DNA of 37,340 bases, taken from positions 1-37,340 of the forward strand of contig USEU01000015.1 of NCBI GenBank assembly GCA_900553805.1, read 5' to 3'. The position numbers were made by a program, and so were the translations under genes. Origin of the DNA: an uncultured Eubacteriales bacterium. Lineage in GTDB: Bacteria; Bacillota; Clostridia; Oscillospirales; Oscillospiraceae. This document shows positions 31,988 through 37,340 of this stretch, piece after piece (the stretch's first letter is position 1; every line of letters starts with the position of its first letter). The notes beneath the pieces are model-generated. The model searched no databases. It was not told the origin of the DNA and saw only the letters and a list, made by a program, of their open reading frames with translations.

Positions 31988-32008
31988 TCGGTGCGGGTAT
32001 GCTACAAT
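31980..32008 (+). promoter_or_regulatory. Promoter of the HAD phosphatase gene
   Basis: TTGCGT (31980-31985), a 17-base spacer and TACAAT (32003-32008). The -35 overlaps the ZIP stop codon. Confidence 0.6.
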
Positions 32009-32036
32009 AGGGACATAAAAGGAAAAGGAGTACACC

Positions 32037-32675
32037 GTGAAGAAATCGATACTTTTTGATCTGGACGGAACCCTCACTGATTCCGGCGAGGGGATCATCA
32101 ACTGCGCCAAAATGACGCTGGAGCGCTTTGGCCTGCCCATTCCCTCTCCTGACGAGCTGAGAACCTTCGTCGGCCCGCCGCTGGGCGATTCCTTTATGAA
32201 ATACGGCGTCCCCGCCGACCGGGTCGAGGAGGCAATTGCCGTCTTTCGGAGCAGGTATCTGCCCATCGGGAAATTTGAGAACCACCCCTACCCCGGCATC
32301 CGAGAGCTGCTGGAAACACTGAAGGGGCAAGGACATAAGCTATATGTCGCCACCTCCAAGCCGGAGGTCACCGCTGTTGAGGTCCTGGAGCATTTTGACC
32401 TGGCATCCTTTTTTGACTGCATCTGCGGCGCGACCTTTGACCAGTCCCACGTCAGCAAAAGCGATGTGATTGCATCTCTTCTGGAACAGATCGGTACTGA
32501 TGCAGACGCCGTTATGGTCGGCGATACCGCCTTTGACGTGATCGGCGCTGCTGCCCACGGGATCCCCACCATTGGTGTCTCCTGGGGCTACGGCAAGGTG
32601 CCGGATATGAAAAAGGCCGGCGCAGCCGCCATTGCGGATACGCCGGAAATGCTTTTGAAGCTCCTCAATATGTAA
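32037..32675 (+). CDS. HAD-superfamily phosphatase (phosphoglycolate phosphatase type)
   Basis: A 212-residue HAD hydrolase. Motif I is LFDLDGTLTDS with the nucleophile Asp8 and Asp10; motif II is the Thr/Ser in VATSKP; motif III is the Lys in HVSKSDV; motif IV is MVGDTAFD. The cap is the small helical type of Gph-like enzymes (FVGPPLGDSF). Likely substrates are phosphoglycolate or other small phosphomonoesters. The start is GTG with AAGGAG 7-8 bases upstream, a clear case that overrides ATG-only choice. Confidence 0.92.
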   Translation: MKKSILFDLDGTLTDSGEGIINCAKMTLERFGLPIPSPDELRTFVGPPLGDSFMKYGVPADRVEEAIAVFRSRYLPIGKFENHPYPGIRELLETLKGQGHKLYVATSKPEVTAVEVLEHFDLASFFDCICGATFDQSHVSKSDVIASLLEQIGTDADAVMVGDTAFDVIGAAAHGIPTIGVSWGYGKVPDMKKAGAAAIADTPEMLLKLLNM

Positions 32676-32679
32676 AAAT

Positions 32680-32706
32680 CCGGGCGTCCACGCTTGGGGC
32701 GCCCGG
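32680..32706 (+). terminator. Probable terminator between the HAD gene and the 58-aa gene
   Basis: CCGGGCG and CGCCCGG form a 7-bp GC stem with a 13-base loop just after the HAD stop. The T run is poor on the plus strand, but TTTTTA lies on the minus strand, so it may serve the minus-strand 58-codon gene. Confidence 0.55.
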
Positions 32707-32713
32707 TTCATCA

Positions 32714-32890
32714 TTACTGCAAACGATAGCCGACACTGACCAGCTCCATAATATGGGGCCAGAACTCCGGCTCATCTGCGGTATAGCAGGATGCTTCGCC
32801 GATCTGCTGAAAGGATACAATCCGATTGGCGGCATCGATCCACGCGCTTTTCCGAATCACGGAAGTATGTAATTCTCTTTGGGTATTCAT
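32714..32890 (-). CDS. 58-residue protein of unknown function
   Basis: A short gene with an excellent ribosome binding site (AAGGAGG 9 bases before ATG 32890). The protein starts MNTQRELHTSVIRKSAW, has a central IDAANRIVSFQQ and ends FWPHIMELVSVGYRLQ. It is charged, without a membrane segment or signal, and looks like a folded small domain. I do not recognise the family with certainty. Gene support comes from the binding site, the compact fit before the hairpin at 32680-32706 and protein-like composition. Confidence 0.7.
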   Translation of the reverse strand: MNTQRELHTSVIRKSAWIDAANRIVSFQQIGEASCYTADEPEFWPHIMELVSVGYRLQ

Positions 32891-33291
32891 TATTCTGTTC
32901 CTCCTTATTATAGAGTGTGGGTTGCGGAATGGTTTTCCTCCGGGCTGAACTGCCTCTCACCCTTATAGACGGATTTCAGAGTCCATTCGTCACAGCTTTC
33001 AAGAAAATTTTTAAGATTTTTATGGGATGCATTTTTCTTGTCCTGCTTCCTGATGATATCCTACCGGCCAATTGCATCATAGTTGTAACATATCTGCATC
33101 CAAAAGCAATCATTTTATTCTGTGCTCTGTAAATCAGAGGACTTTTTATTTCCCAGGAAATTTTGCTCCCTGCATTCCGCCAGAATAAATCGAATTCTCA
33201 AAAATATTTCTTGATTTTGCCATAAAAATGAATAGAATAGAACATGAACTTGCAAATGCGTAAGCGCATATATTCGAAAGGGAGATCCCAA
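32891..33291. other. 400-base gap upstream of asnA
   Basis: No credible gene. It holds the ribosome binding site of the 58-residue gene, AT-rich sequence, a weak hairpin CTCTG-taaat-CAGAG (33125-33139) followed by a T run, the asnA promoter and an ATGCG-taag-CGCAT leader hairpin near 33255. I found no T-box signature (AGGGTGGNACCGCG), which sometimes precedes asparagine genes. Confidence 0.5.
33211..33238 (+). promoter_or_regulatory. asnA promoter
   Basis: TTGATT (33211-33216), a 16-base spacer and TAGAAT (33233-33238), about 54 bases before the asnA ATG. The match is moderate. Confidence 0.5.
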
Positions 33292-34299
33292 ATGAACAAA
33301 ATCTATATTCCCGAACACTATGCCCCTGTTCTGGATGCCTATGATACCCAGCGAGCCATTGCATACATTAAGGCGACTTTCCAGGATGAGTTTTCCTCCG
33401 CGCTGAATCTCAAGCGGGTATCCGCGCCGCTGTTTGTTACAGAGGATTCCGGCCTGAACGACAACCTGAACGGCTATGAGCGGCCAGTCAGCTTCGATAT
33501 TCCCGCCGTGGGTGCGGATGCCCAGGTGGTGCACTCCCTGGCAAAGTGGAAGCGTCTGGCGCTGAAGCGCTATCATTTCACGGTGGGCAACGGCCTGTAC
33601 ACGGACATGAACGCCATTCGCCGGGATGAAGAGCTGGATAATGTCCATTCCATCTACGTTGACCAGTGGGACTGGGAAAAGATCATCACCCGGGACAATC
33701 GGAATCTGGATTTCCTGAAGCTGATTGTCACCGCCATTGTCCGCGCCATCTGCAACACCAATGACCGGCTGCATGTGCGCTATCCCCAGCTGCGCACGGA
33801 ATTATCCCCCGATGTGAGCTTCATCACTTCTCAGGAGCTGGAGGATCTGTACCCCGACCTTGTCCCCTCCCAGCGGGAAAAGGCCTATGTTAAGGAGCAC
33901 AAAACCGCCTGCATCATGCAGATCGGCGGCAAACTCCGCTCCGGCAAGCCCCACGACGGCCGCGCCCCGGACTACGACGACTGGGCGCTGAACTGCGACA
34001 TCTTCTTCTGGGATGCGGTGCTGGATCGGGCGCTGGAGATATCCTCCATGGGCATCCGTGTAGACGCCGAGTCTCTGGACAGTCAGCTGAAGCTTGCCGG
34101 ATGCGACGAGCGCCGGAATCTCCCGTTCCATAAAATGCTGCTGGCCGGAGAGCTGCCCCTGACCATCGGCGGCGGCATCGGCCAGTCCCGCCTTTCCATG
34201 CTGCTCCTAGGCTGCGCCCACATCGGTGAGGTTCAGTCAAGCGTATGGGATGCCGCCACAATCGAAGCCTGTGAAAAGGCGGGTATTCCTCTGCTGTAA
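33292..34299 (+). CDS. asnA: Aspartate-ammonia ligase (asparagine synthetase A)
   Basis: A 335-residue class-II tRNA-synthetase-like enzyme that makes asparagine from aspartate, ammonia and ATP. Signatures: LNLKRVSAPLFV near the start, NDNLNGYERPVSF, VHSLAKWKRLAL, YVDQWDWEK, DWALNCDIFFW and the late class-II motif GGGIGQSRLSMLLL. The length is normal. The start is ATG 33292, with AAGGGAG 7 bases upstream; the in-frame reading from 33244 lacks a binding site. A compact MITE-like hairpin follows and may end its transcript. Confidence 0.97.
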   Translation: MNKIYIPEHYAPVLDAYDTQRAIAYIKATFQDEFSSALNLKRVSAPLFVTEDSGLNDNLNGYERPVSFDIPAVGADAQVVHSLAKWKRLALKRYHFTVGNGLYTDMNAIRRDEELDNVHSIYVDQWDWEKIITRDNRNLDFLKLIVTAIVRAICNTNDRLHVRYPQLRTELSPDVSFITSQELEDLYPDLVPSQREKAYVKEHKTACIMQIGGKLRSGKPHDGRAPDYDDWALNCDIFFWDAVLDRALEISSMGIRVDAESLDSQLKLAGCDERRNLPFHKMLLAGELPLTIGGGIGQSRLSMLLLGCAHIGEVQSSVWDAATIEACEKAGIPLL

Positions 34300-34321
34300 G
34301 GAACTTTTCCCGAATGATATA

Positions 34322-34382
34322 TAAGGCAACCCCGCGCAATTGTGTCTGCGAGCCGCAGCCACAATTGCGCGGTGTTGCCTTA
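34322..34382. repeat. Compact MITE-like hairpin element, complete internal copy
   Basis: 61 bases: a 23-base arm (TAAGGCAACCCCGCGCAATT...), a small inner stem CTGCG-agc-CGCAG, and the matching arm with a single mismatch. The ends are TA...TA, compatible with a TA target duplication as in IS630/Tc1-type elements. The arm matches both window-end repeats at 1-52 and 37287-37338. It begins 23 bases after asnA, so it may also act as the asnA terminator. Confidence 0.8.
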
Positions 34383-34571
34383 GTGTAATTGTATTATACC
34401 GTTTGAATCACTTTAAGTCAGCATGTTTTCATTTTTTCTGTAAAATAATATTATTTTCTGAAAATATTGAAAATTGTCTTGCAAATTTTTAATGTATGGT
34501 ATATAATAGTACCTGCAAAAACATTTCGTATCCGTCAAAACACACAATGTAATAAAGAGGTAAACGATAAA
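34383..34571 (+). promoter_or_regulatory. cyuA promoter and AT-rich leader
   Basis: TTGCAA (34479-34484), a 17-base spacer and perfect TATAAT (34502-34507). The preceding 90 bases are very AT-rich, possibly an UP element. The rest of the stretch holds nothing recognisable. Confidence 0.7.
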
Positions 34572-35840
34572 ATGACGAATTCCATTTTCAATACTTTTAC
34601 CGATATACTGAAAAGTGAACTTGTCCCTGCACTGGGATGCACGGAGCCAATTGCGATTGCCTTTGCAGCGGCAAAGGCATGTGAGATCCTCGGGGCACTT
34701 CCAGAGAGGATTATCGCATCTTGTAGTGGGAATATCATTAAAAATGTTAAAAGCGTCATTGTTCCCTCCACAGATGGTATGAAAGGGATCTCTGTAAGCG
34801 CAATTATCGGTGCCGTCGGCGGGAACGCTTCCCTTGGGCTGGAGGTCCTGACACAAGTCACACAAGAGCAGATTGAGCAGGCAAAGCGCCTGGAAGCACA
34901 GCACATCTGCGAAGTGAGGCTCCTGGAAAATGTACCCAATCTGGATATTATCATTGAAGCATTCTCCGGCCCAAACCATGCGCTGGTGGAACTGCGCAAC
35001 GCTCACACAAATATTTACCGTATTGAAAAAAATGGGGCTTCCATTTTTCAGGCAAACTGCCCGGAGGAAGGGAGCGTCCACACCTATGATTCAGCCGCAC
35101 TGACGCTTGAAAACATCAAATATTACGCTGAAAACGTGGATCTGGCTGAAGTCACGCCCACCCTTCGGCAACAGCTATCCTGCAATCTCGCAATCGCCCA
35201 GGAGGGCATTGCACACACATATGGTGCCAATGTCGGAAAGACGATTCTCGATCATTTTGGAAATCATTGGGAGGAGCTGGCTTGCGGATACGCCGCCGCC
35301 GGGTCGGACGCCCGCATGAGCGGATGCTGCTTACCTGTGGTCATCAATTCCGGGAGCGGCAACCAGGGCATCACCGCCTCCGTCCCCGTGTACATTTACG
35401 CAAAAAACATCCGTGCCTCCGACGAACAGCTATATCGTGCTCTCGCATTCAGCAATCTGATTGCAATTTACCAAAAGCAGCAGCTGGGCAAGCTTTCCGC
35501 ATATTGCGGTGCCGTCAGTGCGGCAACCGGGGCCGGGGCAGCAATCACTTTCCTCAGCGGCGGCAGCATACAGCAGATCAGTGATACGATCACCAATACG
35601 ATTGCCAATATCTCCGGCATTGTCTGCGACGGGGCGAAATCCTCCTGTGCCGCTAAAATCGCCACGTCGCTCCATGCCGCCATTACTGCCCATTATATGG
35701 CCATGGACAATCAGGTGTTCCAGCCCGGTGAAGGCTTGGTTCGTGAAACGCTGGCAGAAACCGTCAGTGCCTACACCACCATGGGACGTGTTGGTATGAA
35801 AGATACTGACATTGCAATATTGAACATGATGATCTCCTGA
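34572..35840 (+). CDS. cyuA: L-cysteine desulfidase family protein (CyuA/UPF0597)
   Basis: A 422-residue protein of the serine-dehydratase-alpha-like family that includes CyuA/YhaM. It catalyses anaerobic breakdown of cysteine to pyruvate, ammonia and sulfide. The early block VPALGCTEPIAIAFAAA is diagnostic. GCCLPVVINSGSGNQGITASVPV and SGIVCDGAKSSCAAK contribute the conserved cysteines expected to bind a [4Fe-4S] cluster. ATG 34572 has AGAGG about 9-10 bases upstream. It stands alone and is convergent with lacI. Cysteine rather than serine as substrate is a family-level inference. Confidence 0.9.
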   Translation: MTNSIFNTFTDILKSELVPALGCTEPIAIAFAAAKACEILGALPERIIASCSGNIIKNVKSVIVPSTDGMKGISVSAIIGAVGGNASLGLEVLTQVTQEQIEQAKRLEAQHICEVRLLENVPNLDIIIEAFSGPNHALVELRNAHTNIYRIEKNGASIFQANCPEEGSVHTYDSAALTLENIKYYAENVDLAEVTPTLRQQLSCNLAIAQEGIAHTYGANVGKTILDHFGNHWEELACGYAAAGSDARMSGCCLPVVINSGSGNQGITASVPVYIYAKNIRASDEQLYRALAFSNLIAIYQKQQLGKLSAYCGAVSAATGAGAAITFLSGGSIQQISDTITNTIANISGIVCDGAKSSCAAKIATSLHAAITAHYMAMDNQVFQPGEGLVRETLAETVSAYTTMGRVGMKDTDIAILNMMIS

Positions 35841-35863
35841 ATAGCCCTGATCCGATACAAAAA

Positions 35864-35934
35864 GGATTGTCTGCGGAATAACACATACCCCCGGTGCCAC
35901 GTATCAGCATCGGGGGTACGTAATTGTCCAATCC
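35864..35934 (+). terminator. Nested hairpin after cyuA
   Basis: TACCCCCG (35886-35893) pairs with CGGGGGTA (35911-35918); an outer GGATTG/CAATCC pair (35864-35869, 35929-35934) encloses it. It is probably the cyuA terminator, although the T run is short. Confidence 0.5.
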
Positions 35935-35965
35935 AATCTCCGTAGATTTTTACTTTCAAGCAGCA

Positions 35966-36005
35966 AGGCTGCCCAGATGATTCTTCAATCATTCTGAGGC
36001 AGCCT
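35966..36005. repeat. Long hairpin in the cyuA-lacI gap
   Basis: AGGCTGCC pairs with GGCAGCCT, and inside it AGATGATT pairs with AATCATTCT (one bulge) around a CTTC tetraloop. The stem is long and stable, without a good T run. Confidence 0.65.
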
Positions 36006-36021
36006 CATTCTCATACTATTT

Positions 36022-36176
36022 CCTGATTAAAATCTTAATTTTACTCAGGAAGGCATCGCCTGAAGGCGCTGCCTGTTTTGTGATTTATAAGGAAAGAAAT
36101 CACAAAACAAGTCTCATATGAACTCCATGCCCTTCAGGCAATTAAAACCTTTTTTAAAGATTTTAATTGGAGTTCA
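36022..36176. repeat. Cluster of nested palindromes in the cyuA-lacI gap
   Basis: A perfect 13-bp stem TGTTTTGTGATTT/AAATCACAAAACA (36074-36086, 36097-36109) is followed by TGAACTCCA/TGGAGTTCA (36119-36127, 36168-36176). The latter encloses AATTAAAA/TTTTAATT (36140-36147, 36161-36168) and a small GCC-cttca-GGC loop. The outer ATTAAAATCTT near 36027 can also pair with AAGATTTTAAT near 36157. The region ends 4 bases before the lacI stop. It could be a lacI terminator, a structured RNA or a decayed mobile repeat. Confidence 0.6.
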
Positions 36177-36179
36177 GTA

Positions 36180-37163
36180 TCAGGTCGTTCCACGAACAAC
36201 CAGATCTGACTTTAAAAAAATCTGATCAGGAGATGGTTTGTGATTGCTCATAATATCCAACAGCATCCGGCAAGCCTCTTCCCCAATATGGAAAATCGGA
36301 TGAGACACAGTCGTTAGAGGCGGCGAAACATACTGCGCCAGCTCTGTATCCTCACAGCTGACAATCGCCATATCCTCAGGAATCGATTTTCCCACCGCGT
36401 GAAGGGCCTTTATCAGGCCGGCTGCCTGAAGATCAGAGGTTGTGACAATTGCGTCGGGCGGATTTTTCACATTGATAATCCGATCAATAATCGGCTCCAC
36501 TAGCGCAGAGGAGCTTGAAAAGCTATACTCCGGCAGCGGCTCGATCCCAAATTCCCGCAAGGCATCCTGGTAACCCCGGTACCGCTCCCGGGTGTATTTA
36601 AAGCGAGTTACACCATTCATGATACCGATTTTCCGATAACCAAGCTTCAGCAAATAATTTGTCGCGGTCTTCCCGGTACCGTAGTCATCCACGGATACAA
36701 AAGGAACATTGCTGTCCTCGCAATACTCGTTGATCTGCACAACCGGGTAGCGTTCTGCTACTTTGTTGATAATCTCCGCAGGAATATTGGGCCAGGAGAT
36801 CAGGATGCCGCAGGCATTCACAGACTCGGCAATACCAATAATCTGCTCCAACTCGTACACTTCGCTTTTCCGTTTAAAGATGACGCAGTCATACCCGGAA
36901 TAATTTGCCGCCGAAAGGATCCCCTCGATTTGCTTCCCGGTGTACATATTGTCAACATGTGTCACCATTATCAAAATGGTTTTCGATCCATCCTGCCTCG
37001 CCAACGCCTCAGGCAACGCATATCCAACCCTCCGCACCGCCTGGCAGACACGCTCGCGCGTGGACTCCTTTACATTCCCGCCCCCATTCAGGACACGGGA
37101 AACCGTTGCAATCGAAACCTTCGCCTCCGCTGCAACATCGCGGATCGTAACACCCTCTGCCAT
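36180..37163 (-). CDS. LacI-family transcriptional regulator
   Basis: A 327-residue regulator. The helix-turn-helix and hinge are clear: TIRDVAAEAKVSIATVSRVLNGGGNVKESTRERV. The C-terminal part is a sugar-binding-protein-like domain (FVSVDDYGTGKTATNYLLKLGYRKIG, then the late TTVSHPIFHIGEEACRMLL). Such proteins usually repress nearby carbohydrate genes, but its targets probably lie beyond the window edge, since neither neighbour here is a sugar gene. The ribosome binding site is GGGGTG, 6 bases before ATG. Confidence 0.94.
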   Translation of the reverse strand: MAEGVTIRDVAAEAKVSIATVSRVLNGGGNVKESTRERVCQAVRRVGYALPEALARQDGSKTILIMVTHVDNMYTGKQIEGILSAANYSGYDCVIFKRKSEVYELEQIIGIAESVNACGILISWPNIPAEIINKVAERYPVVQINEYCEDSNVPFVSVDDYGTGKTATNYLLKLGYRKIGIMNGVTRFKYTRERYRGYQDALREFGIEPLPEYSFSSSSALVEPIIDRIINVKNPPDAIVTTSDLQAAGLIKALHAVGKSIPEDMAIVSCEDTELAQYVSPPLTTVSHPIFHIGEEACRMLLDIMSNHKPSPDQIFLKSDLVVRGTT

Positions 37164-37189
37164 ACATACACCCCGCTTTTCTTCTCCTG

Positions 37190-37218
37190 ATTATATACGT
37201 TTTTCAAGATAATTGCAA
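37190..37218 (-). promoter_or_regulatory. lacI promoter
   Basis: On the minus strand TTGCAA (37213-37218), a 17-base spacer and perfect TATAAT (37190-37195). Confidence 0.7.
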
Positions 37219-37286
37219 TCGCTTTTTTATAAAACCTTCCCTCACAGTTTTCAGGCATGGCCCTCGTCTGGAACGACAATTTCCTT

Positions 37287-37338
37287 TAAGGCAACACCGC
37301 GCAATTGTGTCTGCGAGCCGCAGCCGTCTTTTTGCCCC
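37287..37338 (+). repeat. MITE-like repeat, end copy B (truncated by window edge)
   Basis: 52 bases identical to the reverse complement of 1-52. It starts TAAGGCAACACC, holds the CTGCG-agc-CGCAG inner stem and ends GTCTTTTTGCCCC. Only two bases follow before the window ends. Confidence 0.78.
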
Positions 37339-37340
37339 AC

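Noticed and set aside
32907..32912. TATAAT as -10 of the 58-codon gene
   Set aside because: It is only 1 base from the ribosome binding site and no -35 sits 16-18 bases upstream, so transcription would start within the binding site.
32917..33132. 71-codon plus-strand open frame before asnA
   Set aside because: No ribosome binding site, it overlaps the upstream region of the 58-codon gene, and the translation resembles no family I recognise.
33100..33291. T-box riboswitch in front of asnA
   Set aside because: No T-box consensus (AGGGTGGNACCGCG) and no large specifier stem were found.
1..37340. The whole window as a 37-kb composite transposon bounded by inverted repeats
   Set aside because: The contents are mostly ordinary chromosomal genes (tgt, yajC, asnA, murQ), there is no transposase, and a third copy lies inside. 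Both ends stopping within the same repeat is better explained by assembly breakage.

Overview
The window looks like chromosomal DNA of a gut-type anaerobic Firmicute, probably a Clostridia/Oscillospiraceae relative. Evidence is the tgt-yajC pair, AsnA, an anaerobic CbiK cobaltochelatase, SdpR/SdpI-type genes, strong GGAGG ribosome binding sites, several TTG/GTG starts and consensus sigma-A promoters. Base composition is moderately GC-rich with AT-rich intergenic regions. No rRNA, tRNA, CRISPR array or intact insertion sequence was seen. The species is not identifiable from the sequence alone.

Layout. 1-1.8 kb: an SdpI-like membrane protein with its ArsR-type repressor and a decayed AraC-methyltransferase gene. 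1.9-4.7 kb (minus): yajC, tgt and a tandem GNAT acetyltransferase. 4.8-15.2 kb (minus): a ten-gene run that starts at a good promoter with a secreted family-5 solute-binding protein, followed by two permeases and two ATPases of a peptide-type ABC importer, then MurQ, an esterase, a BadF-type amino-sugar kinase, AnmK and an EIIC protein. This reads as a muropeptide or amino-sugar import and cell-wall recycling cluster. Its EIIC has no EIIB domain, and the Glu of the GIxEP motif is Ser, which fits import of unphosphorylated sugar followed by the two cytoplasmic kinases.

15.5-25.5 kb (minus): a second complete peptide-type ABC importer, this time with a lipoprotein binding protein, followed by two collinear metallo-beta-lactamase-fold proteins, an aldose-1-epimerase-like protein and a MATE efflux pump. 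One of the two MBL proteins has lost the second His of the HxHxDH metal motif. Upstream lie a small DUF3899-like membrane protein gene and a LysR regulator gene, with a second MATE gene divergent from lysR. The same 19-bp inverted repeat, TTATTC-N7-GAATAA, lies about 63 bp upstream of the predicted start of transcription of both the second ABC operon and the small membrane protein gene. That is the classic LysR-type position, so these genes may form one regulon.

28.8-37.3 kb: ordinary single genes or pairs. They are cbiK with a small unknown gene, an EamA transporter, a ZIP metal transporter, a HAD phosphatase, a 58-codon gene of unknown function, asnA, cyuA (L-cysteine desulfidase family) and a LacI regulator. 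The cyuA-lacI gap is full of nested palindromes.

The first and last 52 bases of the window are perfect inverted copies of one repeat, and a compact 61-bp hairpin form of the same element lies after asnA. It resembles a TA-flanked MITE. Its position at both ends probably means an assembly breaks at this repeat, not that the window is one transposon.
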